Origin: Dulcicalothrix desertica PCC 7102
Lineage (GTDB): Bacteria > Cyanobacteriota > Cyanobacteriia > Cyanobacteriales > Nostocaceae
Assembly: GCF_003991905.1 (NCBI RefSeq)
Contig: NZ_RSCL01000013.1
Coordinates: forward strand, 102,360 to 166,359
DNA: 64,000 bases
Direction of reading: 5' to 3'
Positions 1 to 9,523 of the stretch are shown here, in pieces. Within the stretch, counting starts at the first letter, position 1, and the number at the start of each line of letters is the position of its first letter. Under the pieces are notes generated by a model. It ran no database searches, had not been told where the DNA came from, and worked only from the letters and a program-made list of their open reading frames with translations. Position numbers and translations under genes: made by a program.

Positions 1-213
1 TTTAATTGCTTTACCTATTAACTCTTCATTATGCCCAACACCATATGCATCCGCTGTATCAAGAAAAGCGGCGCCACCTTGTGTTAATTCGATGGCTTTA
101 TGAATAGTTGCGATAGCTTCCTGTTCGTCCGCACTTCCATACATTCCCGACATTCCCATACATCCTAAACCAATGCTAGAAACAGTTAAATTACCTAGTT
201 TTCTAGTTTTCAT
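1..213 (-). CDS. Aldo/keto reductase, N-terminal part (runs off the window)
   Basis: The minus strand encodes 71 residues beginning [20 protein letters not shown], the usual opening of an aldo/keto reductase TIM barrel. It continues to FLDTADAYG, which holds the family's catalytic Asp and Tyr (about residues 50 and 55). These enzymes reduce aldehydes or ketones with NADPH in the cytoplasm. The ATG lies 2 bp after the stop of the preceding propeller gene, so this is the third gene of a minus-strand operon starting near 2220. The rest of the gene, including the NADPH-binding C-terminus, lies outside the window. Substrate unknown. Confidence 0.9.
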   Translation of the reverse strand, partial: MKTRKLGNLTVSSIGLGCMGMSGMYGSADEQEAIATIHKAIELTQGGAAFLDTADAYGVGHNEELIGKAIK

Positions 214-215
214 AT

Positions 216-1196
216 TTACTTCCTCAAATTAAAACGACGAATAAAGAAGCGACTTGGAACATTTTTCTCTTGTCCCGGTAGAAGACGATGGCGAATGCGT
301 GACTCTGTAACCAAAACATCATTACCAGCAACAGTCAAATTGACTGGTGATTCCATATTTGCTGCTATAGTTTCTATTGACCGAGGTGTATTTGTGGGTG
401 AAAGCACATCAATACTAAGTAGGCGCCCGTTACCGCTTGTTACACTACCTTCAGTTACAAGTAGTTTTCCATCTGGAGCAAATTGCATTCCATCAGGGTT
501 TTCAAGTTTGCGTGTTAGAGATATTTTTTCAACAGCAACTCCAAATGGTTGAGGTGTAATTTTAAAAAGCTCTCCAGTAGAGAACAGACCCACAATGACT
601 ACACCATCTGGTCTGCGAGCAATACCAGCAAGTCCTATTTGCTTAGAATTAAATAGTGGATTTTCTGCCCAAACTTGTAACTTACTTGTTCCAGGCGCCA
701 GATAATGAATACGAGGACGTGAACTGTCGGTAAGATAAACACCACCATTATCATCAAGCGCTATATCATTCCCAAAACCACTATCAGGCATTTGAATAAC
801 ACGCAGTACTTTACCTGTACGGGTATCAATTGCAAAAATGCGGTGTGGGCGCCTAACTGTTTCACCCTTGGAGTTCTTAATTCCAAGAAAATCAGAAGAA
901 GCTCCCCAAAGAATTTCTCGTTGCTCATCAAGCCGTAAACTATTAGCAGCAAAGATTTCACTACTTCCTGGGAAGAAAGTCTCGCTTTTACCTTGGGAGT
1001 TAATACGCAGTATTTGACCGCTTGTCACAGAACCAACATATAACATTCCTTTAGAAGAGCGCGCGATTCCATTTGGATATTGAAAATTAGCAGGCAATTC
1101 AATCGGAGCTTTAACATTGGAATTTTGGGCGACTGTTTCTATTGAGGTGAAAAGAAATACTGTTAAGATAGCTGGAGAAAAAAACTTCTGCATCAT
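216..1196 (-). CDS. Secreted SMP-30/NHL-like beta-propeller protein
   Basis: This 326-residue protein starts with a hydrophobic signal peptide (about residues 1-23, ending TVAQ) and continues as repeated beta-propeller blades. Repeated [21 protein letters not shown] and [16 protein letters not shown] motifs are typical of the SMP-30/gluconolactonase and NHL superfamily. It is probably periplasmic; substrate or partner is unknown. Its ATG overlaps the restored-frame stop of the upstream oxidoreductase (ATGA overlap), and it sits 2 bp before the aldo/keto reductase, so the three genes are very likely co-transcribed. Translation could begin at either of two adjacent ATG codons. A lactonase role is possible, but no metal-ligand set could be confirmed by eye. 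Confidence 0.75.
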   Translation of the reverse strand: MMQKFFSPAILTVFLFTSIETVAQNSNVKAPIELPANFQYPNGIARSSKGMLYVGSVTSGQILRINSQGKSETFFPGSSEIFAANSLRLDEQREILWGASSDFLGIKNSKGETVRRPHRIFAIDTRTGKVLRVIQMPDSGFGNDIALDDNGGVYLTDSSRPRIHYLAPGTSKLQVWAENPLFNSKQIGLAGIARRPDGVVIVGLFSTGELFKITPQPFGVAVEKISLTRKLENPDGMQFAPDGKLLVTEGSVTSGNGRLLSIDVLSPTNTPRSIETIAANMESPVNLTVAGNDVLVTESRIRHRLLPGQEKNVPSRFFIRRFNLRK

Positions 1197-2220
1197 AATA
1201 TAAAATCTGAAAGCTTAATCACTACTTTACCAAAATGTTTACCATTGTCTAAATATTCAAATGCAGCTTGAGTCTGTTGTAAGGTGAAAACTTTATCATC
1301 ACAGGATGAATATTATAAGCTTCAATTGCTTGATTCATGGCTATAAAATCATTGGTTGAACCTACTTCCATTCCTTTAATCGTAGCTTGCTGATGTAATA
1401 GTGCTAAGGTATTAATACTAGTCTCAAAGCCATCAAGTAAACCCACTACCGAAATATGACCACCCATCCGCAGTACATTAAGTGATTTTTGTAGATTGCT
1501 ACCGCCAACGGTTTCGACAACTATATCTACACCTTTTCCATCTGTATATTTATAAATAATGTTTTCCCAATCGGGTGTAGTTTTATAGTTTATGGTAAAG
1601 TAGGCGCCTAAGTTTTTTGTTCTTTCAAGCTTTTCATCACTGCTTGATGTAATAATTGCTTTGGCACCTAAAGCTTTTACAAATTGCAGTGCAAAAATCG
1701 ACACTCCACCTGTACCATGTAGCAAAACTGTATCACCTGCTTGAAGGTTGCCGTATTTGAGTGCATTCCACGCTGTTAAACCAGCAATTGGTAATGCAGA
1801 TGCTTCTACAAGTGAAAGGTTAACAGGTATTTTGATTAATTGGTTAACTTGAAATATTTTATACTCGCTCAATTGCCCTGCGACATTACCTAATCCTTGA
1901 CGAGCCAAGTAATCAGTGGTTTGACTAGTAGGTTTATCACTTATCCAATTTGGTATAAAAGTTGTTGCTACTTTATCACCTGGTTGAAATTCTGTGACAT
2001 TGGCGCCAACACTTTCAACAATTCCGGCGCCGTCGCATACAGGTATATAAGGTAGCTCTAAGTTCGGATTAAGTAAACCTTTAACAACTAACAAATCAAC
2101 ATAGTTAAGAGATACAGCTTCGATTTTAACTAATACTTCTTCAGGTTTCGGAACAGGAACAGGTTGTTCGTTTACTTTCAAGTTACTGATACCCAATGCA
2201 TGTAGTTCTACTGTCTTCAT
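1193..2220 (-). pseudogene. MDR-family quinone oxidoreductase/zinc-type dehydrogenase, frameshifted near its C-terminus
   Basis: The open frame (1249-2220, 323 residues) is a medium-chain dehydrogenase/reductase of the NADPH:quinone oxidoreductase type. It has the GroES-like start, GAGIVESVG, the cofactor motif LHGTGGVSIFALQF and VVETVGGS. Its last ~14 residues do not fit the family. In another frame the DNA reads on as LQQTQAAFEYLDNGKHFGKV then VIKLSDFIL, a canonical MDR tail, ending at TGA 1195-1193, which overlaps the next gene's ATG. A single base appears to be missing around 1297-1301 (GTGATGATAAA where GTGATTGATAAA would restore the frame). It is either a recent pseudogene or a sequence error. 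It is first in an operon and divergent from a LysR gene. Confidence 0.8.
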
Positions 2221-2295
2221 ATCACTACCATTATCTTATAACCCTGATTATGCAAGCTTTAAATTATTATGTCTAAGACCTTTTTTGAGCTAGAC

Positions 2296-2314
2296 TGATA
2301 CCCAAAAGGTATCA
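2296..2314. promoter_or_regulatory. Perfect 7-5-7 palindrome, probable LysR-type operator
   Basis: TGATACC-CAAAA-GGTATCA is a perfect inverted repeat with a 5-nt spacer, 12 bp before the LysR start codon and 75 bp before the divergent oxidoreductase. Its position and T-N11-A-like symmetry fit a LysR-family binding site that controls both directions. Binding is inferred. Confidence 0.6.
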
Positions 2315-2326
2315 CTAATTAAATAT

Positions 2327-3211
2327 ATGGAACTACGCCAACTTAAGTATTTTGTCACGGTTGCTGAAGAACTGAATTTTCGGCGCGCAGCAGAACGTTT
2401 GTACATGGAACAACCACCGCTAAGTCGTCAAATAAAGCAGCTTGAAGATGAGTTGGGGGTTAAATTATTTGAACGCAGTAAACGTGGTGTATTGCTAACT
2501 GATGCAGGAACAGCGTTTTTGGACGAAGCGCGTTTAACATTAGCGCAAGCTGAACGTGCGTTCTCATCTGCGCGTAAAGCTGTAGAGGTGCGGCGCCAAA
2601 ATATTACAATTGGATTTTCTATTTGTGCGTTTAATCGAGTTTTGCCTGAAATTATTCAAGAATTCCGCGCTAATTATCCAGATGCAAAGGTAACATTAAC
2701 GGAAATGTCTTCTCAAGAGCAAGTACGCGCGTTACTTGATGAAAAAATTGATATTGGTTTTATTCATCCACCAGTTGAACTTCAGAAAGTCGAAATATTA
2801 ACTTTGTTATGCGAACCGATAGTAGTTGCGCTTCCATTTAATCACCCATTAACAAAACAAGAAGTAATAACTTTTTCAGCGTTAGCAAACGAACCGTTTA
2901 TAATTTGTCCTCAACACGTCAAACCAGATTTATACGCTCAAATCATAAATGCATGTCAAAAAGCAGGTTTTACACCAAATATAGTTCAAGAAGCAAGTCC
3001 ACCAGAAGTAATGTTGAGTTTTGTGGAGTCAGGAATGGGAATTTCTCTCGTTGCAGCAGGCGCCGAAACACGGCATAAAGTAAGTGTAGTGTATCGTTCA
3101 CTTGATGTGGCGCCGATGCTTGAAATTGCCGCAGTTTGGCGTAAAGAAGAAATTTTATCAAAGATATTGCAGGAGTTTTTAAGTGTGGTGAAAAGATTGG
3201 CAACGGATTAA
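2327..3211 (+). CDS. LysR-family transcriptional regulator
   Basis: This 294-residue protein starts MELRQLKYFVTVAEELNFRR, the standard LysR winged helix-turn-helix (residues 1-60, including PLSRQIKQLEDELGVKLFER). A periplasmic-binding-like effector domain follows (about 90-290). Length is normal for the family. It is divergent from the oxidoreductase/propeller/reductase operon and separated from it by a perfect palindrome, so it most likely regulates that operon; the co-inducer is unknown. The last codons (ACG GAT TAA) lie inside a dispersed 9-bp repeat array, so the repeat supplies the C-terminal residues and the stop codon. Confidence 0.92.
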   Translation: MELRQLKYFVTVAEELNFRRAAERLYMEQPPLSRQIKQLEDELGVKLFERSKRGVLLTDAGTAFLDEARLTLAQAERAFSSARKAVEVRRQNITIGFSICAFNRVLPEIIQEFRANYPDAKVTLTEMSSQEQVRALLDEKIDIGFIHPPVELQKVEILTLLCEPIVVALPFNHPLTKQEVITFSALANEPFIICPQHVKPDLYAQIINACQKAGFTPNIVQEASPPEVMLSFVESGMGISLVAAGAETRHKVSVVYRSLDVAPMLEIAAVWRKEEILSKILQEFLSVVKRLATD

Positions 3212-3228
3212 AACGGATGTAACGGATA
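3199..3228 (+). repeat. Dispersed 9-bp tandem repeat, copy 1
   Basis: The core is GGCAACGGAT followed by variants of TAACGGATG. Other arrays lie at 21813, 30846 and 55856. The left flank GATTGGCAACGGAT and right end ACGGATAGTT are shared with the 55856 copy. The array overlaps the LysR stop codon. Confidence 0.8.
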
Positions 3229-3362
3229 GTTTACTAATATTTTAGTTAATTCTCACAAGGCACATGGTTAAAAATATTATTGAAAGCAAAAGTGTAATTT
3301 TATTCATAAAATATAACTAAGTATAAATGGGCTTTCTCTTGCCCCGTCCAATTCCGAAGCAG

Positions 3363-3391
3363 GCGGGCAAGGATGCCCGCTCCACAAGACA
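3363..3391. repeat. Dispersed GC-rich palindrome (GCGGGCA/TGCCCGC type)
   Basis: GCGGGCAAGGATGCCCGC followed by TCCACAAGA forms a hairpin between converging genes (LysR plus, WD40 protein minus). It belongs to a family seen at least ten more times in this window, always between genes. Confidence 0.7.
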
Positions 3392-3420
3392 AGAATGATT
3401 AATTTAATTTTTGGAATATT

Positions 3421-6400
3421 TTAAATATAATCTGTTTGTCTCACATTGGGATTAGTATTTAAATAATCGTGCGTCCAGTCACGACCACATGCTACTAGTT
3501 CATCTAATTCAAATGATTTTGGTTTTGGAGGTTTTGCACTCCAAATTCTTGCGGTACGGTCGGCGCTTGCGGATATAATAAGGTTACGGTCGCAGTTAAA
3601 ACAAACTCCGTTGACTTCGCCGTTATGACCTTGGAAGGATTTTAGTAGTTGACCGTTTTTACTCCATAATTTAACGGTATAGTCTGAACTACCTGAAACG
3701 ATTCTACCGTCTGGACTAATACTAACGCTATTTACGCTTGCGGTATGTCCGTGGAGAGTTTTGAGCAAGTTACCTGTTTTGCTCCATAATCTAATTGTAT
3801 GGTCGGCGCCTGCTGATACAATAGTTTTACGGTCAGGACTGAAGACAACGCTGTTAACACTACAGGTATGTGCTGTAAGAGTTTTAATTAATTTAGTACT
3901 TATATCGTCTGTACTCCAAAGTCTAATTGTTTTATCGGCGCCAGCGGAAGCAACCATTGAGGCATCTGGACTAAAGCAAACGCTAAAAACTTGGTCGGTG
4001 TGCCCATGAAGCGTTCGTAGTAAAGTTCCTTTTATACTCCAAAATTTGATAGTTTTATCTGCGCTGGCAGAAACAATAACGTTACCACTAGGACTAAAAC
4101 AAACACTAAAAACTTGGTCGGTGTGTCCTTTGAAAGTATGCAATAAAGTACCATCTGTACTCCAAATTTTGACGGTGTTGTCAGCACTTGCTGAGGCAAT
4201 TTTACTGCCATTTGGACTAAAGCAAACACTCCAAACAATATCTCCATGTCCTTGTAAGATATTTAGTAAAGTCCCATCTAAATTCCAAACCATAATATTA
4301 CGGTTAGCGCTTGCCGTTGCAATTGTTCTACCATTGGGACTAAAACTTACGTTTGTTACCCAGTTACTATGACCTTCCAAACGGTTTCGTTCTTGAACTT
4401 CGGTAACAACTTGACGAATTCTATCGACCGCGCGCTTTTTGGTAGATGATGCCACATCAATTTGTTGTAATTGTACACCTGCTTTGAGACTAGCAACTAA
4501 GGCGCCTAACTGGTCATGAGTCACAAATAAAGCTTGCGATAACGATACTAAGGCTTCTATTTCTGCAATTTCTGCACGTTTACGTTCTTGCTGCTCTTTA
4601 TATAATGCTTTTTCTTTTTCTTGTAGTGCTTTGATAAGTTGCTCTTCGGTGAGTTTTTGCTTTTCTCTTGCCGCTGCAAGTGCTGCTAAAAGTTCAGGCG
4701 CCTGCTGTTGACGAATAAAACGCACGAGGTAATCATGTACTAATTGATAGCGGTTAGCAGGAACTTCGCGTACTTCCAAAACTAACCCAGAACCAACCAA
4801 AACTTCTAAGACTAAATCTATTTCAATATCTGAGATTAAATCAAAAGTTTTTAAATCGGTTTCTAGTTCGCTACGTGTTTTTAAAGGACGAGTACCGTTT
4901 TCATTAGTAAGCATGTACAAAATTAATTGCGCGCAACGTTCATTGTCTACTCCGCAATGTTTAATAACTTGTTCTAAAAAGCGTTCAACGAGTTTCTTTT
5001 TAGTTCCAAGCTGACGATATTGTTCTAAAGTGGTAATTTTTTCTGCTTGAAGTTGGGCGCCAACTATTTGCAACTCAATTGGACTGACTTCATCGTATTC
5101 ACATGCTAAGTCTTTAACTAATTCATCAATTAATTGTGGTTCTAAGTATAATTTAGCTTGTTCTGTCAGGCTTTCAACAACTGCCTTGGCTTCTGCTCGT
5201 GAAAATAATCCTAAATGGTAACGAATATTTTTATCTAGAATATTATTATTAATTGCATCAAGGTTGATAGTGCGATTTAAATCTAATAAATAATGTAAAT
5301 AATCTTCACGTAAAGAGAAAATAATTTTAACAAAATTAATATTTAAACAGGCGCCAATAAACTCATAAAAGCATTGTCGTTGATTTTTATTAGGATAAGC
5401 AAAGAAAAATTCTTCAAACTGGTCAAAAATTAATACTGTGAGTAAATTATTATCCGCGTTTTTATGTAACTGTGCAGTAATCGCTTCTATGTTATTATCT
5501 ATATCATCTGGAAAATGCTTACATAAATTTCCTATCCAGTCAGTATAAACTCTGACCACAATCGGTAAAACATCTCGTTCTCCAATTGACTGCTGTTTCA
5601 GTGCTGGTATTAATCCTGCTTTGAGTATAGAACTTTTACCTACACCTGACTGACCATGAATGATAGTTAGTTTATGGTCATTACGACTAATTCGTTCGAT
5701 GAGATTATCAACATCTTTTTGCCGACCAGCAGCAGCAATTTCTTGTGCTACTATCGCTTGCTGCTTTTTATTAGTAATTGAATTAATACAATAACGTTTG
5801 GGGTGTAAATAAGTGGCGCCGATAAATGCTCGTAAGCTATACTGATGTTCAATGGCAATTTGTTCTTGTTTAATTCGGAAAGCTTCTAAATAATTACCTT
5901 CTTCAAAATAGAGCGCGCGTAATGTTTCTAAAATGGAAATATATAATTGTGGATTATTTTCGGGACTACTAACAACACGAAGTTTTTCTAAACTTTTAAT
6001 AGCTTCTACTATTTTTCCTAAAGCTTGATGAGCGCGCGCAATAATAAACTTATACAAGCTTCGGTAGTGTAAATGTTCTTTGGAGTTAGATAATGCTCTT
6101 AAAGCTTGTCCACCTAGTGAAATCGCATCATGCCATTGTGAATTTTCAAGCGCTACCTCAGCTAAAAAGCCGTAGTTTCTAGCAATTTGTAGTGCGTTAC
6201 CATACTTTTGATTCAATTCCAAAGCTTTTTGAGCAAGACACTGTAAATTATCCCATGCTTGCAAGCTTCGTAGCACATCACCCAATTTGGTAATATATTT
6301 AGCAACTAAATTAAAACGCTGTGCTTGTTCAAAACAATTAATAGCCTTTTGAAGATAATCTTTACTTTCTTCAAGATATTTAATATAATCTACTTGAGAT

Positions 6401-7170
6401 TTTTCGGCTTTAAGTTCGTAAACTAAAGCAATATTTATCAGTAAAATTCCTTGTCGTTCTAAGTTATGCTCTTGCCAATAATCTAAACTTTGATTGTAAA
6501 ATTCTAAGGCAGTGTCTACTTGTTCATGTAAATACGCACGATAACCTAAAATAAATTGTAAACTAGCTTTATCATTCGGCGCCATTTCAGAGCGGCGCCA
6601 TTGTAAATCTTGTTGTGCTGACTCTATTTCACAGCAAATTTCTACATTTGGGGTAAAATTACCAGCAAAGATATCATCTGTAGTGTCACGTATCAAACTG
6701 ACTAACTCCGATGTAGTACTATTAAACTGAATAACCGTTGCCCAATTTTCTAAATCAGTTGCCAATTTAATAAACTTTTGTAGAACTTGGTCATTGACCC
6801 ATACAAGTAAAGGAAATGCAAAACTCTTTCTAAACTCTTCTCTAACTTGGTTTGCTGAAGTCAAAAGATTATCGAGGTCTTCGACTGCATCTAACCCCGA
6901 TACCATCAACGAAAAAGGCGCCTCGTCTCCAATACCTTCTAAAATAGTGGTGTAAAGAGTTTTGACAGATGATTGAAGAGACAATTCGCTGATTTTTATA
7001 GGTGAGAGTTCATGTAAGCGTGCAGTTATACGTTGCTGTAAATTTGTATAATTACAGCGTAGTAAAACTAAAGAAAACTGACCTTGAGAAAGTCTAATAG
7101 TTCTCACTAAAGTTTTTAATGATTGTTCGTTTTCAGCGTTGATATCTTCAGGTTGATATATATTAGTCAT
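3421..7170 (-). CDS. TPR / nSTAND-type NTPase / WD40 signalling protein
   Basis: A protein of about 1,249 residues with three parts. The N-terminal ~450 residues hold an ATPase-like fold without a visible P-loop, followed by helical TPR-like repeats. The middle holds a STAND NTPase with Walker A GQSGVGKSSILKAGLIPAL and Walker B LIFDQFEEFF; the DQFEE pattern is typical of the nSTAND1 group. An arm region with a coiled-coil stretch follows (AREKQKLTEEQL onward). The C-terminus has seven WD40 blades (GH...SFSPNG...W), enough for one propeller. Such proteins act as ligand-triggered switches, and some relatives act in phage defence or cell death. No effector domain is recognised. I chose ATG 7170; a longer frame needs a TTG at 7218. 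The adjacent upstream AAA gene is probably a partner. Confidence 0.85.
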   Translation of the reverse strand: MTNIYQPEDINAENEQSLKTLVRTIRLSQGQFSLVLLRCNYTNLQQRITARLHELSPIKISELSLQSSVKTLYTTILEGIGDEAPFSLMVSGLDAVEDLDNLLTSANQVREEFRKSFAFPLLVWVNDQVLQKFIKLATDLENWATVIQFNSTTSELVSLIRDTTDDIFAGNFTPNVEICCEIESAQQDLQWRRSEMAPNDKASLQFILGYRAYLHEQVDTALEFYNQSLDYWQEHNLERQGILLINIALVYELKAEKSQVDYIKYLEESKDYLQKAINCFEQAQRFNLVAKYITKLGDVLRSLQAWDNLQCLAQKALELNQKYGNALQIARNYGFLAEVALENSQWHDAISLGGQALRALSNSKEHLHYRSLYKFIIARAHQALGKIVEAIKSLEKLRVVSSPENNPQLYISILETLRALYFEEGNYLEAFRIKQEQIAIEHQYSLRAFIGATYLHPKRYCINSITNKKQQAIVAQEIAAAGRQKDVDNLIERISRNDHKLTIIHGQSGVGKSSILKAGLIPALKQQSIGERDVLPIVVRVYTDWIGNLCKHFPDDIDNNIEAITAQLHKNADNNLLTVLIFDQFEEFFFAYPNKNQRQCFYEFIGACLNINFVKIIFSLREDYLHYLLDLNRTINLDAINNNILDKNIRYHLGLFSRAEAKAVVESLTEQAKLYLEPQLIDELVKDLACEYDEVSPIELQIVGAQLQAEKITTLEQYRQLGTKKKLVERFLEQVIKHCGVDNERCAQLILYMLTNENGTRPLKTRSELETDLKTFDLISDIEIDLVLEVLVGSGLVLEVREVPANRYQLVHDYLVRFIRQQQAPELLAALAAAREKQKLTEEQLIKALQEKEKALYKEQQERKRAEIAEIEALVSLSQALFVTHDQLGALVASLKAGVQLQQIDVASSTKKRAVDRIRQVVTEVQERNRLEGHSNWVTNVSFSPNGRTIATASANRNIMVWNLDGTLLNILQGHGDIVWSVCFSPNGSKIASASADNTVKIWSTDGTLLHTFKGHTDQVFSVCFSPSGNVIVSASADKTIKFWSIKGTLLRTLHGHTDQVFSVCFSPDASMVASAGADKTIRLWSTDDISTKLIKTLTAHTCSVNSVVFSPDRKTIVSAGADHTIRLWSKTGNLLKTLHGHTASVNSVSISPDGRIVSGSSDYTVKLWSKNGQLLKSFQGHNGEVNGVCFNCDRNLIISASADRTARIWSAKPPKPKSFELDELVACGRDWTHDYLNTNPNVRQTDYI

Positions 7171-7283
7171 AACTATATCTTGATTAAAACGAACCGCAAA
7201 GAACGCTGCATAGCGCAAAGAAAGACGAGGAAGAAATTTCTTTCCTTTGCGTCATGAAGCGTCCTTTGCAGTTAATATAAAAA

Positions 7284-8588
7284 TTATCCAAAAACTAATT
7301 CTTTTGCTTCTGCTAAAATCGGATTAACATCAAACCAAGAACCATCATAATCGCGGTACTCAAACACAAACATATTGCGTATCAAAACTTGATATCCATC
7401 TTGACCACGCAAATCTTTGTGTTTAGAAACATCACGCAACCAATCCCATTCTTGCAAACTAATAGCCAAACTTAACTCATTGCGACGCTGACGAATTACA
7501 CTATCCAAACATTCGCGCGATATCGGTGGGTCTTCACGCTGTAAACAACGATACAGTAGCATTAATAAATTTCTAACATGACCACCGCTAGCTAAACAAA
7601 GTTGCTTTAAAGTATCAGGACTATCAAAAACTTCAGTAATCAAACTTTGACTTATTCCCCAATCTACACCAGGAAACGCGCGCGCCATTACTAGCTGTTG
7701 TAATCTTAAAATTCCTTCATAACATTCTGAACCATCACGCTGTTGTACAGGTACCATTGGCAATACTTTGGGGTCTACACCGAAACGGTTGGTTAGTCTT
7801 CCTAGCGCATTAGAAAAAATTAATACCAAAGGTATTGTATAAAGGACATGGCAATTTAACTGGTTCAACTGTTCGCCACGTTCCACAAACAAATATTCAG
7901 GTTGATAATAACCTGATGGTTTAATTGAGTTATCAACACGGTCAAGGTTGTCAACTATTACTACCAGTCCCTTCTTACCGTACTTTTTGAGCAAATCTTG
8001 TGCGGGTTTGAGCAATTCGTTATTTATAGATTCGATAATACCGTTGGTGCGAGGTTCTAAATATTGTCGCAGTTGGTTTCTGAGTTTAGGACTATCTTTA
8101 GTGCGAGTCGTAATATTTGCAATTCCAGCAGAAAATTGAATTTCAGAGACTTCTATTGGCGTTAGTAAAAAATTACTAATATCTGTGAATAAAGTTTTAA
8201 AGTATCCTGGTTTCAAGTTGATTTTGATAGCTTCCAGACTTTGACTTACCTCACGGGCAATAGCTAACAATATATCAGTAACATCTACATCCGCCATGTC
8301 AAGACTTTGACTGGACTCAAAATAGACTACATGAAACGCTTGTTGCTCTAACTCAGCTTTCAGGCGGAGGAGTTCAGTAGATTTACCACAGCCTATGTGT
8401 CCAGTAAACAATTGACAAGTAGGTTGGTCAGGTGAGAGACGGGTGATAGTTCGTCCTAACTCTTCGATTATTCTGGCGCCTCGAACTTTAGAAAAATCAA
8501 TATAATACTTTCTATCCTCTGCATCTCCCACGACTAGCGTCTTACTGGGGTTACAAGCCTGAAAAAATCTTGTAAAATCCAAATTCAT
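7284..8588 (-). CDS. AAA/P-loop ATPase, neighbour of the nSTAND protein
   Basis: A 434-residue cytoplasmic P-loop NTPase with Walker A FTGHIGCGKSTELLRLKAEL (about residues 61-80) and Walker B GLVVIVDNLDRVD. A helical C-terminal region contains CLASGGHVRNLLMLLYR, like the lid of STAND/KAP-type ATPases. It lies 113 bp upstream of the TPR/nSTAND/WD40 gene on the same strand, so the two are probably one transcription unit. I infer an ATP-dependent sensor or loader role from the pairing; neither substrate nor effector is visible. The downstream gap contains no terminator-like hairpin beyond a short GAAGAAATTTCTTTCC palindrome. Confidence 0.8.
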   Translation of the reverse strand: MNLDFTRFFQACNPSKTLVVGDAEDRKYYIDFSKVRGARIIEELGRTITRLSPDQPTCQLFTGHIGCGKSTELLRLKAELEQQAFHVVYFESSQSLDMADVDVTDILLAIAREVSQSLEAIKINLKPGYFKTLFTDISNFLLTPIEVSEIQFSAGIANITTRTKDSPKLRNQLRQYLEPRTNGIIESINNELLKPAQDLLKKYGKKGLVVIVDNLDRVDNSIKPSGYYQPEYLFVERGEQLNQLNCHVLYTIPLVLIFSNALGRLTNRFGVDPKVLPMVPVQQRDGSECYEGILRLQQLVMARAFPGVDWGISQSLITEVFDSPDTLKQLCLASGGHVRNLLMLLYRCLQREDPPISRECLDSVIRQRRNELSLAISLQEWDWLRDVSKHKDLRGQDGYQVLIRNMFVFEYRDYDGSWFDVNPILAEAKELVFG

Positions 8589-8694
8589 CGCAGTTTATCC
8601 CGAAATATAGCAACATATTTATTTTTCGTCTCTGTTATTCTACAGAGGAATATCTTGAAGTTACGCAAAAGATAAGTAAAAATTACCACCACGT

Positions 8695-8718
8695 AGAGAC
8701 GCGATTAATCGCGTCTCT
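8695..8718. repeat. Perfect 24-nt palindrome of the GTAGAGACGCG family
   Basis: AGAGACGCGATTAATCGCGTCTCT is a complete palindrome. Its arms match those of the 49-bp repeats found twice inside the U32 peptidase gene (47014, 47207) and the hairpin at 18323. It appears to be a short form of the same mobile palindrome. Confidence 0.75.
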
Positions 8719-8735
8719 CCACACCGTGTAAAAAA

Positions 8736-8792
8736 AGAACATGATCATAACCACCCTTAATGATCTAGTTAATCTATCAGTGATCATGTTTC
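8736..8792. repeat. GATC-rich palindromic repeat, copy 1 of 3
   Basis: About 57 bp with outer inverted arms AACATGATCA / TGATCATGTT and a conserved core TGATCTAGTTAATCTATCA. Copies 2 (9524) and 3 (10699) keep the arms and core while the spacer before the core varies. Each copy carries three GATC tetramers although GATC is otherwise very rare in the window. This copy is in the gap upstream of the Uma2 gene. Confidence 0.9.
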
Positions 8793-8891
8793 TACCAAAC
8801 GGCGCCTTTGTCCAGATGCAGCAAACTTACACAAATCATATAATTCATTAAATCAAGATAAAATATTGTTGTACCATGCTAAAAGGTGTTT

Positions 8892-9452
8892 ATGGAGGCC
8901 ATTTCAATTCCAAAAACGACTTTGGAAGAATTTCTACAACTTCCTTACATTGACGAATCGCCCGCATGGGAGTACATAAACACCACTATATCTCAAAAAC
9001 CAATGGGTGGAGGCAAGCATAGTCTTTTACAGAAACGGTTAATTGCAGGTATTGATGCAACAGCTATCAACTATGAGGCTTTTCCAGAATTACGCTGTAC
9101 ATTTGGTAATCGTTCGGTTGTTCCTGATGTTTCGGTAGTTGCTACAGACAGATTACCAGTTGATGAGAATGGCGATATTATTAGTACTGGTATCGATTTT
9201 ACTCCAGACTGGGTAATTGAAATTCTTTCACCAGACCAAAGTCAAACTAAGGTGACAGGTAATATTTTATATTGTATAAGAAATGGCTCGCTACTTGGAT
9301 GGTTGATTGACCCAAGCGAACGTTCTATCATTGTTTATCAACCAGATGCTTTACCTAGTGTGTTAACTCTTAAAGATAATTTACCTGTGTTACCAGGTAT
9401 AAATTTTACAATTTGTGTAGATGATGTATTTACTTGGCTAAAGCTAAGATAA
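8892..9452 (+). CDS. Uma2-family protein (PD-(D/E)XK nuclease-like)
   Basis: A 186-residue cytoplasmic protein of the Uma2 group, very common in cyanobacteria. It has WEYINTTISQKPMGG near the start, VVPDVSVVATDRLP with the first acidic residue, and WVIEILSPDQSQTKVTGNI with the second, then LLGWLIDPSERSIIVYQPD. Residue order fits a PD-(D/E)XK fold, although nuclease activity is unproven for most members. ATG 8892 is preferred, preceded by AAAAGG, over a GTG two codons upstream. It stands alone between GATC-rich repeat copies 1 and 2. Confidence 0.85.
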   Translation: MEAISIPKTTLEEFLQLPYIDESPAWEYINTTISQKPMGGGKHSLLQKRLIAGIDATAINYEAFPELRCTFGNRSVVPDVSVVATDRLPVDENGDIISTGIDFTPDWVIEILSPDQSQTKVTGNILYCIRNGSLLGWLIDPSERSIIVYQPDALPSVLTLKDNLPVLPGINFTICVDDVFTWLKLR

Positions 9453-9523
9453 GTTTTTGAACTATAAAGATAGATGATAATTCGTTCTAACCTCTTAAAG
9501 TATCTCCAAGATTTTTAGAACAA

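Noticed and set aside
7171-7218. Longer N-terminus of the nSTAND/WD40 protein from a TTG start
   Set aside because: The extra residues (RYAAFFAVRF) do not resemble the family, and an ATG lies at 7170.
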